Assembly: GCA_038319025.1 (NCBI GenBank)
Contig: JBBQCW010000001.1
Span: 124,001 to 188,000, forward strand
DNA: 64,000 nucleotides
Direction: 5' to 3'
From: JBBQCW01 sp038319025
GTDB taxonomy: Bacteria > Actinomycetota > Thermoleophilia > Solirubrobacterales > Solirubrobacteraceae
The position numbers and the translations under genes are program-made. Below the pieces are notes generated by a model. That model saw only the letters and a program-made list of their open reading frames with translations, searched no databases and was not told the DNA's origin. This document shows positions 51,179 to 59,703 of this stretch, piece after piece. The first letter of the stretch is position 1; each line of letters opens with the position of its first letter.

Positions 51179-53199
51179 TGGCCGCCGAACCCGAGCACGA
51201 GCGCTCGCACGAAGGCCATCTGATGACCCGTACGCTCGGGTCTCCGATCCTGTTCGTGATCGTCTACGCGACGCTGGCGAGCGCGATCTACTTCTCACTC
51301 GGCGTGGTGGCCGACAACGCCCTCGGCCTCACGCCGGTGGTGTTCGCCGTCGCCGGCGTGCTGTTCTGGCTGGCCGCGATGACGTACACCGAAGGCTCGT
51401 CCATGTACGCCGAGCGCGCCGGGGCCAGCGTCTTCGCGCGCTACGCGTTCAACGAACTCGTCAGCTTCGTGGTGGGTTGGGCGCTGCTGCTCGACTACGT
51501 GATCCTGATCGCCGTCACTGCGCTGACGGCCACCAACTACCTGGCCGCCTACTGGGCGCCGGTCGGTCATGGCGCCGCCGAGATAGCCCTCGCCGTCGTG
51601 TTGATCGGTGGACTGGTGTACCGGCAGGTCCGCGGGTTGCGCGTAGGCCGGGCCGGGCGCGTGTTGCGTCTGATCGCGGCCGACATCGTGCTGCAGCTCG
51701 CGCTGATCGCCATCGGGTTGGTGGTCTTCTTCAACTGGGACACGCTGGTTCAGCCGATCGATCTGGGCAGCACCCCGACGTGGTCGAACACAGTGTTCGC
51801 GCTGGGGGTGGCGATGGTGGTCTTCACGGGGCTCGAGTCGGCCGCCGGCCTCGCCGGGGAGGTGCGGGTGGATGCGCGGGGCCTGCGCCGTCTGGTGTCC
51901 AGCTCCACGCTGTCGGTCCTCATCGTCTACGTGGGCATCGCCGTCGTGGCGCTGACGGCGGTCCCCGTGAAGGACGGGAAGACGGAGCTCGGTTCGACCT
52001 ACCTTGATGCGCCGGTCCTCGGCATCACCCGCAGCTTCCACACCGCCTGGCTCGCCGACGCCAGCACCTACATCGTGGCGGGGTTCGCCGCCGTGACGCT
52101 GCTGGCGGCCGCCGACTCGGCGATGCTCGGCCTGTCTCGCCAGGCGTACACGATGGCCACCAGCCGGCAGATCCCCAGTGCGCTGGGGCGCCTGCATCCG
52201 ACGCGGTCCACGCCGTACGTGGCGATCATCCTGGCGGGCTTGATGGCCATCGTGATGGTCATCCCGCAGGACATCGATCTGCTCACCGGCCTCTACGCGT
52301 TCGGCTCCCTGCTGGCGCTGACGGTGGCGCACGCGTCGATCATCGCGCTGCGTTACCGCAACGCGGACCGCGAGCGTCCGTTCCGCATCCCGGGGAACAT
52401 CTCGTTCCGCGGCGGATCGCTGCCGATCCCCGCGGTGATCGGGTGCGTGTCGAGCTTCGCGGTGTGGCTGAGCGTTGTGGTGCTGCACCAGGCCCGCTAC
52501 CTGGGCGGAGCGTGGCTGCTGTTCGGCATCGTGCTGTACGTCGCGTACCGCCGCACCCAAGGCAAACCGGTGCTCAAGCACGTCACCGTCCCGGCCACGG
52601 CTTTGCAGTTCGAGCGCCGCGAAAACAAGGAGTCCGAAGGCGAGTGGGGCTCCATCCTGGTGCCGATTCTCGGCGGGGGACTGGATGACGACATCGTGCA
52701 GACGGCCGGGCGCCTTGCCTCTGAAGCTGTGGAGGAGAGCTTCGAGCACGAAGGCGCCACCATCGAAGCGGTGTGGATATTCGAGGTGCCGATGTCGTTG
52801 CCGATCGATGCCGCACTCCCCGACGATCAGCTCAAACGCGCCCGTTCGTCCCTGGCCCGCGCCAAGGCCGTGGGGGAGGAGTACGACGGGGTGACCGTGG
52901 CCACCGCGACCGTCCGCGCCCGCCGCGTGGGCGAGGCGATCTGCGAAGAGGCACGTCGGCGTGGGGTGGAGGTGATCGTGCTCGCCGCCGAGGAGTCGTC
53001 CCGGATCAGGGGAGGGGCATTGCTCGGCGGGCGGGGAGGCGGGCGCGACAACACCGTCGGCGCCATCACCAAGTACGTGATCGCCAAGGCGCCATGCCCG
53101 GTGATCCTGACCGCGCCGGCCCGTGACGCGCCGCCGATCGCCTCAGCCGCGGTGACCGACTCCGATGGCGAACCGGGGCCTACCGCCGCGGATCGGTAG
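51178..53199 (+). CDS. APC-superfamily permease with C-terminal USP-like domain, second copy
   Basis: A 673-residue transporter similar in plan to the 49062 product. Residues 15-460 hold twelve spans with VIVYATLASAIYFSLGVVAD at the first helix and MVVFTGLESAAGLAGEVRVD. The tail from about 480 (WGSILVPILGGGLDDDIVQT, RAKAVGEEYDGVTV, VEVIVLAAEES) is a universal-stress-protein-like domain that may bind ATP or a nucleotide. The two permeases differ enough to suggest an old duplication. The start at 51178 shares one base with the previous stop. Confidence 0.85.
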   Translation: MAAEPEHERSHEGHLMTRTLGSPILFVIVYATLASAIYFSLGVVADNALGLTPVVFAVAGVLFWLAAMTYTEGSSMYAERAGASVFARYAFNELVSFVVGWALLLDYVILIAVTALTATNYLAAYWAPVGHGAAEIALAVVLIGGLVYRQVRGLRVGRAGRVLRLIAADIVLQLALIAIGLVVFFNWDTLVQPIDLGSTPTWSNTVFALGVAMVVFTGLESAAGLAGEVRVDARGLRRLVSSSTLSVLIVYVGIAVVALTAVPVKDGKTELGSTYLDAPVLGITRSFHTAWLADASTYIVAGFAAVTLLAAADSAMLGLSRQAYTMATSRQIPSALGRLHPTRSTPYVAIILAGLMAIVMVIPQDIDLLTGLYAFGSLLALTVAHASIIALRYRNADRERPFRIPGNISFRGGSLPIPAVIGCVSSFAVWLSVVVLHQARYLGGAWLLFGIVLYVAYRRTQGKPVLKHVTVPATALQFERRENKESEGEWGSILVPILGGGLDDDIVQTAGRLASEAVEESFEHEGATIEAVWIFEVPMSLPIDAALPDDQLKRARSSLARAKAVGEEYDGVTVATATVRARRVGEAICEEARRRGVEVIVLAAEESSRIRGGALLGGRGGGRDNTVGAITKYVIAKAPCPVILTAPARDAPPIASAAVTDSDGEPGPTAADR

Positions 53200-53202
53200 C
53201 AT
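53197..53202 (+). promoter_or_regulatory. Putative -10 element (TAGCAT) overlapping the permease stop codon
   Basis: The TAG of the permease stop codon is the first half of the hexamer, which ends seven bases before the GTG at 53210. It supports the shorter start of the RCK gene. Confidence 0.4.
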
Positions 53203-53209
53203 CGCCGCC

Positions 53210-53638
53210 GTGTTCGTGCTCGTCGTCGGCGCTGGTCGCGTCGGATCGTCAATCGCCCGCCGCATGCTTGCGGCCGGGCATGAAGTGAGCGTCCTCGATG
53301 AGGACCCGCTGTCGCACGAGCGCTTGGATGCAGGCCAGGACACGTCGTGGGAGGACGCGGGCGGTCAGTTCACCGTCGGCACCGCGATCGAGGTTGAGGC
53401 CCTGCAGGAGGCCGGCATCGACCGTGCCGACGTGTTCATCGCCTCCACCAATGGCGACAACACCAATCTCGTGATCGCGCAGATCGCTCAGAAGGGCTTC
53501 GAGGTGGAGCACGTGATCGCTCGCGTGATGGATCCAGGCCGGGCCGCCTGGTACGCCGAGCAGGGGCTGCGGACGGTCTGTCCGACCCAGCAGGCGATCG
53601 AGATGTTCGACCAGGCTCTCGCCGAGATCGCGCAGTAG
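53210..53638 (+). CDS. TrkA-N (RCK) domain K+ transport regulator
   Basis: A 142-residue protein with the nucleotide-binding loop FVLVVGAGRVGSSIARRML and DRADVFIASTNGDNTNLVIA typical of RCK/TrkA-N domains. It lacks the C-terminal TrkA-C domain. These subunits bind NAD(H) or ATP and gate Trk/Ktr-type channels. The GTG at 53210 places the first strand at the N-terminus; the ATG at 53165 would overlap the permease. A second RCK gene follows after 5 bp. Confidence 0.88.
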   Translation: MFVLVVGAGRVGSSIARRMLAAGHEVSVLDEDPLSHERLDAGQDTSWEDAGGQFTVGTAIEVEALQEAGIDRADVFIASTNGDNTNLVIAQIAQKGFEVEHVIARVMDPGRAAWYAEQGLRTVCPTQQAIEMFDQALAEIAQ

Positions 53639-53643
53639 GCGCC

Positions 53644-54312
53644 ATGTACGCGATCGTCGCCGGCGGAGGGAAGGTCGGGTGGAACCTCGCCCGTGAGCTG
53701 ATTGCCAAGGGGCATGAGGTCACGCTTATCGAGTCCAACCGGTCGCGCTACCTCACGATCGAGCAGGAACTCGAGCACGCCGTCCAGTACGGCGACGCCA
53801 CCGAGCTGTGGATCCTTGAGCGGGCCGGCATCCAGCGTGCCGACCTCGTGATCGCCGTGACCGGTGACGATGAGGACAACGTCCTCATCTGCCAGGTCGC
53901 CAAACAGAAGTACATCTGTGACCGCATCATCGCCCGCGTGAACAACCCGCGTAACCGTGAGTGGTTCACCCTGCTCGGAGTGCAGCCGGTGGTCAGCGCC
54001 ACCGACCTGATCCTGCGACTGATCGAGCATGAGGTGCCCAGCTACGGTCTGGTGCACCTGTTGGATCTGCGCGACGAGCGGCTGGAGATCATCGAGATCG
54101 AGGTCGGCCCGACGGCGCCGGCGGCCGGGCACGCGGTCAGCGACATCACGATGCCCGAAGGCTCGCTGATCATCTCGGTGCTGCGCGGTGGCACGGGTTT
54201 CGTGCCCAAGGCCGACACCGTGATCGAGAGCGGCGACGAGGTGCTGATCGTGCTTGATCCCGGGCTCGAAAGCGCAATCACTGCGCAGTTCGCTCCGCCC
54301 GTGGCGCGCTGA
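53644..54312 (+). CDS. TrkA-N/TrkA-C K+ transport regulator
   Basis: A 222-residue protein with a complete RCK unit. The N-terminal half has YAIVAGGGKVGWNLARELI and DLVIAVTGDDEDNVLICQVA; the C-terminal half from about 140 is a TrkA-C domain (LDLRDERLEIIEIEV, GSLIISVLRGGTGFVPKADT), known in some members to bind regulatory nucleotides. With its partner it would form a hetero-oligomeric gating ring. No Trk membrane subunit is visible in the window, so the APC permeases are the nearest transporters. Confidence 0.9.
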   Translation: MYAIVAGGGKVGWNLARELIAKGHEVTLIESNRSRYLTIEQELEHAVQYGDATELWILERAGIQRADLVIAVTGDDEDNVLICQVAKQKYICDRIIARVNNPRNREWFTLLGVQPVVSATDLILRLIEHEVPSYGLVHLLDLRDERLEIIEIEVGPTAPAAGHAVSDITMPEGSLIISVLRGGTGFVPKADTVIESGDEVLIVLDPGLESAITAQFAPPVAR

Positions 54313-54330
54313 GCGCCACCGGGAGGCAGT

Positions 54331-55038
54331 TCACTTCAGGATGTTGACGGCCCGTGCCGCCGCCAGCAGCACGGTGCAGACGGAGATCCCGGACTCGACG
54401 AGCATGAACGACTTGGCGCGCCGTGTGAGAGGCATCGCGTCGGTCGGGCTGAAGGCGATCGAGTTGGTGAAGGAGATGTAGACGTAGTCGAAGAGCCGCG
54501 GGTGCCAATCGGTCGGAGCCAGTGTCGGGTTCTCCATCTGCGGGAACTGGAAGTCACGCTCACGTACTGACCCGCCGGTGCGGGCCATCGGGCCGCCTCC
54601 GTCCAGATCCCAGAACAGCAGTCCGAACGCCACCACGTTGGTGCTCCAGATCGTGACGGCCTTGAACAGCAACTCGCTCCCGTTCTGCTCTTGGCTGGTA
54701 AGCAGGGAGCCGATGAGGATGATCAGCGCGGCGACGTTCACGACGGTGATCAACCCCACGAGCGCCAACGAGAACTTCCGCCGTGTGCCCAGTTGCTCGG
54801 TCCCGTGGCGCTGGACGTGGAGCGTGAGCGCGACCACGAGCAGGAACTCGGGAACGATCGGGATGAACCACAGCCAGCCCGGGAGCCCCCATATCTCCCA
54901 GCCGTAGCTCAGGCTCACGATCGCCAGGGTGGCCTGCAGGCCCATGACGAGCGCGATGGCCAGTGTGGCCTCGACCTGTGCCTCTCTGCTCTCCCGTGCG
55001 TTTGGTGGGTCAGCGCTCACCGCCGCAGTGTCGCCCAT
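54331..55038 (-). CDS. Multi-span membrane protein, DUF1345-like with ion-channel-like C-terminus
   Basis: A 235-residue protein with five to six hydrophobic segments. The last part, LFDYVYISFTNSIAFSPTDA followed by RAKSFMLVESGISVCTVLLA, resembles DUF1345 and the two-helix pore unit of small K+ channels, though no TVGYG-type filter is present. Start MGDTAAVSA at 55038. Lies tail-to-tail with the second RCK gene (18-bp gap); a role in ion homeostasis is suggested by that only. Confidence 0.55.
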   Translation of the reverse strand: MGDTAAVSADPPNARESREAQVEATLAIALVMGLQATLAIVSLSYGWEIWGLPGWLWFIPIVPEFLLVVALTLHVQRHGTEQLGTRRKFSLALVGLITVVNVAALIILIGSLLTSQEQNGSELLFKAVTIWSTNVVAFGLLFWDLDGGGPMARTGGSVRERDFQFPQMENPTLAPTDWHPRLFDYVYISFTNSIAFSPTDAMPLTRRAKSFMLVESGISVCTVLLAAARAVNILK

Positions 55039-55075
55039 CGCCCGGTCCGACGGCCGGTTGAGTGACACTGCGGTG

Positions 55076-56266
55076 ATGGTCGGTCCTCTACTCCGCGGCG
55101 CATCACGGTGTTCCGCCACGCTGGTAGTGGGTATCGGAGCGCTGAGTGGCTGCGGCGCGGCCGCCTCCTCATCTGCCGCCCCGCCGCCCGTACGCACGGC
55201 CCCGCCGGCCGCCGCGGCGACGACAACCACGCCCGCCGCTTCGCCCGGCCCCGGGCGTTCGAACGTGCGGCACTTGACGATCGAGGTCAACGGCGACCTG
55301 CTGATCCACTCGCCCGTCTGGCAGGAGGCGCAGTCACTGGCCGCAGGGCACGGCTACGACTTCCGGCCGATGCTTCGCCTGATCCGACCCTACGTGCGCG
55401 GGGCAGACCTGGCGTTCTGTCATGTGGAGACCCCGATGTCGCGGCGCCCGCCGACCGGCTATCCCATCTTCAACTCCCCGCCGGCGCTCGCTCCGGCCAT
55501 CGCCTGGGCAGGTTGGGATGCGTGTGACACCGCCTCCAACCACAGCCTGGACGGCGGGCAAGTTGGCATCGATGCGACTGGGCGAGCATTGGACAGCGCC
55601 GGTGTTCGTCACACGGGCTCCGCGGGATCAGCGGCGGCAGCGAGACGGATCCTGATGCTTCGGACCAAGGGCGTGCGGGTTGCCTACCTCGCCTATACGC
55701 AAGTGTCCAACGGGCTCGTCCAGCCCCATCCGTGGTCGTTGAACAACGCGCGAGCCAAGCGAATCGTGGCCGATGCCCGTCGCGCACGGCGCTTGGGCGC
55801 GGCCGTGGTGATCGTCAACCTGCACTGGGGTGATGAGTACGTACATGCACCGTCGTCGGCGCAGTCGGCTCTGGCTCGGGCCTTGACACGCTCGCCGGCC
55901 ATCACCGCGGTCGTGGGGCAGCACGTCCACGTAGTGCAGCCGATCCGCCGCGTGAACGGCAAGCTCGTGGTCTTTGGTGAGGGCAACCTGCTGTCCAACC
56001 AGACTCCGAGTTGCTGCGCCCCCGGGTCGCAGGACGGCCTGCTTGGGCTGTTGCGGATCCGTGTTGCGGGGGCCCGCTCCCGGCTGGAGCGTGTCGATTA
56101 CGTGCCGACCTGGGTTCGCCATCCGGATTTCACCGTCATGCCCGTGGGGGCGGCGCTCCGCCGGGGGCTGGCTCCTGCGCCAGAGATGCGCGCGTCGTGG
56201 CGGCGCACGGTCGCCGTCGTGGGGCGTACCAAGGTGTACGCGCCATGGGCGCACGCTGGTCCGTAG
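55076..56266 (+). CDS. CapA-like (poly-gamma-glutamate synthesis family) lipoprotein
   Basis: A 396-residue secreted protein. An N-terminal lipobox LSGC (C26) marks it as a lipoprotein, followed by an Ala/Pro/Thr linker of about 40 residues. The body is a CapA/PgsA metallophosphatase-like domain with VNGDLLIHSPV, CDTASNHSLDGGQ, VVIVNLHWGDEY, VVGQHVHVVQPI and VVFGEGNLLSNQ, the histidine and aspartate pattern of the family. Its exact reaction in non-capsulated bacteria is unclear. ATG at 55076. Confidence 0.85.
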   Translation: MVGPLLRGASRCSATLVVGIGALSGCGAAASSSAAPPPVRTAPPAAAATTTTPAASPGPGRSNVRHLTIEVNGDLLIHSPVWQEAQSLAAGHGYDFRPMLRLIRPYVRGADLAFCHVETPMSRRPPTGYPIFNSPPALAPAIAWAGWDACDTASNHSLDGGQVGIDATGRALDSAGVRHTGSAGSAAAARRILMLRTKGVRVAYLAYTQVSNGLVQPHPWSLNNARAKRIVADARRARRLGAAVVIVNLHWGDEYVHAPSSAQSALARALTRSPAITAVVGQHVHVVQPIRRVNGKLVVFGEGNLLSNQTPSCCAPGSQDGLLGLLRIRVAGARSRLERVDYVPTWVRHPDFTVMPVGAALRRGLAPAPEMRASWRRTVAVVGRTKVYAPWAHAGP

Positions 56267-56283
56267 CCTCCCGAATCCGCTGG

Positions 56284-56289
56284 TAGCGT
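56284..56289 (+). promoter_or_regulatory. Putative -10 element (TAGCGT) for the MFS gene
   Basis: TAGCGT ends eight bases before the ATG at 56298, in the 31-bp gap after the CapA-like gene. Confidence 0.4.
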
Positions 56290-56297
56290 CCTGACGG

Positions 56298-58319
56298 ATG
56301 GCGACCGCCGAGCTTCCCGCCCAAGAACCCCAGGACCGCGGGAGTAAGCCGCTCTTCGCCGTGATCGGCGGGCTGATGCTCGTGATGTTGATGGCGGCGC
56401 TGGACTCGACGATCGTGTCGACCGCGTTGCCGACGATCGTGGGCGACCTCGGTGGCTTGGAGCACATCTCGTGGGTCGTCACCGCCTATTTGCTGGCTCA
56501 GACGGTCGTCACCCCGTTGTACGGCAAGCTCGGCGACCAGTACGGCCGCAAGCTCGTGCTGCAGGTCGGGCTGGTCATCTTTTTGATCGGCTCGATCCTT
56601 TGTGGTCAAGCGCAGTCGATGACCGAACTGATCGCGTTCCGCGCGCTGCAGGGCGTCGGCGGCGGCGGGCTCATGGTCAGTTCTCAGGCGGCGCTGGGCG
56701 ACGTGGTCTCCCCGCGGGAGCGCGGTAAGTACTCGGGGCTGTTCGGCGGAGTGTTTGGGGTCGCCACGGTCATCGGTCCGCTACTGGGGGGATTTCTCAC
56801 CACACAGTTCGACTGGCGCTGGATCTTCTACGTGAACGTGCCCGTCGGCATCCTCGCCTTCATCGTGCTGCAGCGCACGTTGCCCGCCCGCACGCAGCAG
56901 ATCAAGCACCAGGTGGATTTCCTGGGTACCGCCCTGCTCGCCACCGCCCTGACCTCGCTCGTGCTGCTCACGACGCTGGGCGGTAACCAGTACGCGTGGG
57001 GTTCGGCGTTCGTGATCGGTCTCGGCTGTCTCGCCGTGGGCGCGATCGTCGGCTTCTACTTCGCCGAGAAGCACGCCGCGGAGCCGATCCTGCCCAACTC
57101 GCTTTGGCGCAACCCGGTGTTCGCCGTCACCAGTGCGATCGGCTTCATCGTCGGCTTCGCGCTCTTCGGCTCTACGACCTACCTGCCGCTCTACCAGCAG
57201 GTGGTGCGTGGGCTGGACCCGACAGAGTCGGGACTCGCTCTGCTGCCGCTGATGGGTGGCCTGCTGCTGACCTCGATCGGCTCCGGGCAGATCATCAGTC
57301 GGACGGGGCGCTACCGGATCTTCCCGATCATCGGGACGGCGATGCTGGCCGTCGGGCTGTACCTGTTCTCGACGCTCACGCCGTCCACGACCACGGTCGA
57401 GCTGTCGCTGGAGATGTTCCTGGTGGGCGCGGGCCTTGGGTTGATCATGCAGGTGCTGGTCCTCGCCGTCCAGAACGCCGTCGACTACGAGATGCTCGGC
57501 GTAGCCACCTCAGGGGCGACGCTGTTTCGCACGATCGGCGGGTCGCTCGGTACGGCGATCCTCGGCGCTGTCTTCACCGCCCAGTTGACGAGCAATCTGA
57601 CGGCCTCGTTCCCGGCTGGGGCCGGGGGAGGGGCGGTGTCGAGCGGTTCGGTGAGCGCGGCGCAGGTGTCTTCACTGCCGGCCACCGTCAAGCAGCCCTA
57701 CCTGCACGCCTTCACCGACGCGATCACCACGGTGTTCCTGGTGGCGTCCTGCGTGGCCGTGGTCGCCTTCGTGCTGTCGTGGTTCGTCCAGGAACGCAAG
57801 CTGCGCGAGACCGTTCGCACGGATGGCGTGGGGGAGGCTTTCGCGGTGCCGCAGTCGAGCGACTCGCTTAGCGAGATCGCCACGTCCCTGAGCCGGCTGG
57901 CAGGCCGTGACCGTACGCGGCGGTTCATCGCACAGGTGGCGGTGGATGTCGGTGTAGACCTGAAGCCCGCCGCCTGTTGGCTGCTGTTCCGTTACCGCGA
58001 GAACCCGACATGGACCCTGGAGGAGCTACGGGCGACCCGCGACATCCCGCTGAGCGTGCTGGAGGACGGGCGCACCCAGCTCCTGGAAAACGCGTACGCC
58101 GAGGATGGGCCAGACGGGTCCACCGAACTGACGGAGGCGGGCCAGGCGATCTGCGAACGCCTTCGTGCGAGGGCTCGTGAGCGGCTCGTCGGGCTGCTGG
58201 ACGGCTGGTCCCCTGAGCAGTACCCGGATCTGCAGAAGCTCCTCACCCGCTTGGCCGACGACATCGCCCAGGCGCCGCCGGAATTGGAGACGCGGCCAAC
58301 CGCGGAGTTGGTGCAGTAG
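56298..58319 (+). CDS. 14-TM MFS drug exporter (EmrB/QacA type) fused to a MarR-like winged helix
   Basis: A 673-residue protein. Residues 15-520 form the DHA2 exporter: LMAALDSTIVSTALPTIVGD (motif D1), LYGKLGDQYGRKLVLQ (motif A) and GPLLGGFLTTQFDWRWIFYV (motif C). After residue 540 comes a cytoplasmic helical domain RFIAQVAVDVGVDLKPAACW, TWTLEELRATRDIPLSV and a GQAICERLRARARERLVGLL helix, which resembles a MarR-type winged helix with the recognition helix near LSVLEDGRTQLLE. The fusion would let the domain sense substrate at the transporter or dock DNA; neither is shown. Efflux of a toxic compound is likely. Confidence 0.85.
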   Translation: MATAELPAQEPQDRGSKPLFAVIGGLMLVMLMAALDSTIVSTALPTIVGDLGGLEHISWVVTAYLLAQTVVTPLYGKLGDQYGRKLVLQVGLVIFLIGSILCGQAQSMTELIAFRALQGVGGGGLMVSSQAALGDVVSPRERGKYSGLFGGVFGVATVIGPLLGGFLTTQFDWRWIFYVNVPVGILAFIVLQRTLPARTQQIKHQVDFLGTALLATALTSLVLLTTLGGNQYAWGSAFVIGLGCLAVGAIVGFYFAEKHAAEPILPNSLWRNPVFAVTSAIGFIVGFALFGSTTYLPLYQQVVRGLDPTESGLALLPLMGGLLLTSIGSGQIISRTGRYRIFPIIGTAMLAVGLYLFSTLTPSTTTVELSLEMFLVGAGLGLIMQVLVLAVQNAVDYEMLGVATSGATLFRTIGGSLGTAILGAVFTAQLTSNLTASFPAGAGGGAVSSGSVSAAQVSSLPATVKQPYLHAFTDAITTVFLVASCVAVVAFVLSWFVQERKLRETVRTDGVGEAFAVPQSSDSLSEIATSLSRLAGRDRTRRFIAQVAVDVGVDLKPAACWLLFRYRENPTWTLEELRATRDIPLSVLEDGRTQLLENAYAEDGPDGSTELTEAGQAICERLRARARERLVGLLDGWSPEQYPDLQKLLTRLADDIAQAPPELETRPTAELVQ

Positions 58320-58341
58320 TGGCCTACCTTTCCGCGGAGCC

Positions 58342-58917
58342 ATGATGCGCAAGGTCGTCTATTCGATGACCATGTCGCTGGACGGCTTCATCGCCGGGCC
58401 GGCCGGGGAGATCGACTGGTCTGCACCTGACGAGGAGCTGCACCGGTTTCACAACGACCGCGTGCGCGACGTGGGCGTCCAACTCTGCGGTCGGCGCCTG
58501 TACGAGGTGATGCTTTTTTGGGAGACGGTTGATCAGGACCCGTCAGCCTCGGAGATCCTGCTCGAGTTCGCCGGCATCTGGGAGGCCATCCCCAAGATCG
58601 TGTTCTCAAGCACCCTGGAGTCTGTCGACGGCAACGCCAGGCTCGCCCGGGAGGACATCGTCGGGGAGCTCACCGCGCTGCAGGCCCAGGCAGGCGGGGA
58701 CATCGCCGTCGGCGGCGCCGGCTTGGCCGCCCGCCTCGTGGAGCTCGATCTGATCGATGAGTACCAGATCTTTGTCAGCCCGGTGATCCTGGGCGCCGGG
58801 ATCCCGTTTTTCCCAGCGTTGGCGGCGAGGATCAAGCTGGAGCTCATCGAGACGCGCGTATTCGGGTCGCAGGTGGTGTACCTGCGCTACCGGCGCGTTC
58901 GTTCCGCGAGCGCTTAG
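58342..58917 (+). CDS. Dihydrofolate reductase-like / RibD_C domain protein
   Basis: A 191-residue cytoplasmic reductase-like protein. It opens with VVYSMTMSLDGFIAGPAGEI, then QLCGRRLYEVMLFWET, GDIAVGGAGLAARLVELDLI and DEYQIFVSPVILGAGIPFFP, the signature of the RibD_C family common in actinobacteria. True substrates are usually unknown. A GGAG ribosome site about 5-8 bases before the double ATG (58342/58345) sets the start. Confidence 0.88.
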   Translation: MMRKVVYSMTMSLDGFIAGPAGEIDWSAPDEELHRFHNDRVRDVGVQLCGRRLYEVMLFWETVDQDPSASEILLEFAGIWEAIPKIVFSSTLESVDGNARLAREDIVGELTALQAQAGGDIAVGGAGLAARLVELDLIDEYQIFVSPVILGAGIPFFPALAARIKLELIETRVFGSQVVYLRYRRVRSASA

Positions 58918-58920
58918 GCT
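58915..58920 (+). promoter_or_regulatory. Putative -10 element (TAGGCT) overlapping the RibD_C stop codon
   Basis: As at 53197, the stop codon TAG forms the first half of the hexamer, which ends nine bases before the GTG at 58930. Confidence 0.4.
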
Positions 58921-58929
58921 CGGTCGCAC

Positions 58930-59622
58930 GTGTTCGCAGGCGTCGGGATCCGTGTCGCCCATGTTGAGCACTCCGAGGCGTTCTACGGGCTGCTGTTGGG
59001 AACGCTCGGGTTTGCGCGTTCCGCCGCCGACGAAGGGGCTTCTCGCTGGAGCGAGTTCTGCGTCGCGGCGGCCGACGCGGAGCATCCGCCCACGAGTGGT
59101 CTACACGCAGGGTTCGTCGCCGAGTCGCCGCGGGCGGTCGACGCATTCTGGGAGGCAGGCCGCGCGGCGGGGTACGAGGATGCGGGCGCTCCCGGGCCCA
59201 GGACGCAGTACAAGGACAGCTACTACGGCGCGTTCCTGCGCGACCCGGACGGCAACAGCGTGGAGGCCGTCCACCACGACGACATGAGTCGTGGCGTCGT
59301 CGTCGACCATCTGTGGATCGGGGTCGGCGATCTCGAACGGGCCGCCCGCTTCTATGAGGCCGTCGCGCGCTACGCCGGGCTCGAGCCGGGGGCCTCGTGG
59401 GAAACAGGCCGCCAGTTCCGTGGGGCATGGGCCACGATGGCGCTGGTCGCGGATGGCCGGCCGCCCACGAGAGGCCTCCAATTGGCGTTCCCCGCATCGC
59501 AACGGCGGGTCGTCGCCGAGTTCCACATGGCCGCGCTGGCGGCCGGCGGGCGGGACGCGGGCATGTTGGGCGTTCTGGATCCTGACGGGACGAGGGTGGA
59601 GTCTGTGGTGCGTGCGGGCTGA
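58930..59622 (+). CDS. Two-domain VOC (glyoxalase/bleomycin-resistance) protein
   Basis: A 230-residue protein made of two VOC domains. The first runs from FAGVGIRVAHVEHSEAFYGL to FLRDPDGNSVEAVHHDD, the second from VVDHLWIGVGDLERAARFYE to GVLDPDGTRVESVV. The His/Glu metal positions are partly present (HVEH, EAVHHD). Many such proteins are dioxygenases, isomerases or antibiotic-binding proteins; nothing here fixes the substrate. GTG start. Confidence 0.87.
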   Translation: MFAGVGIRVAHVEHSEAFYGLLLGTLGFARSAADEGASRWSEFCVAAADAEHPPTSGLHAGFVAESPRAVDAFWEAGRAAGYEDAGAPGPRTQYKDSYYGAFLRDPDGNSVEAVHHDDMSRGVVVDHLWIGVGDLERAARFYEAVARYAGLEPGASWETGRQFRGAWATMALVADGRPPTRGLQLAFPASQRRVVAEFHMAALAAGGRDAGMLGVLDPDGTRVESVVRAG

Positions 59623-59703
59623 GGATCGCCGGGCAGCTTCCGCGTCGCCGCCGACGGGCTGTCAGGATTGGACCGTGCTCCTCCTCCGGCTTCCGTCGTG
59701 AAC

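Noticed and set aside
51295..52749. A 484-codon minus-strand frame over the second APC permease
   Set aside because: Composition is that of an antisense shadow (His, Arg, Gln, Asp runs); the permease on the other strand is unmistakable.
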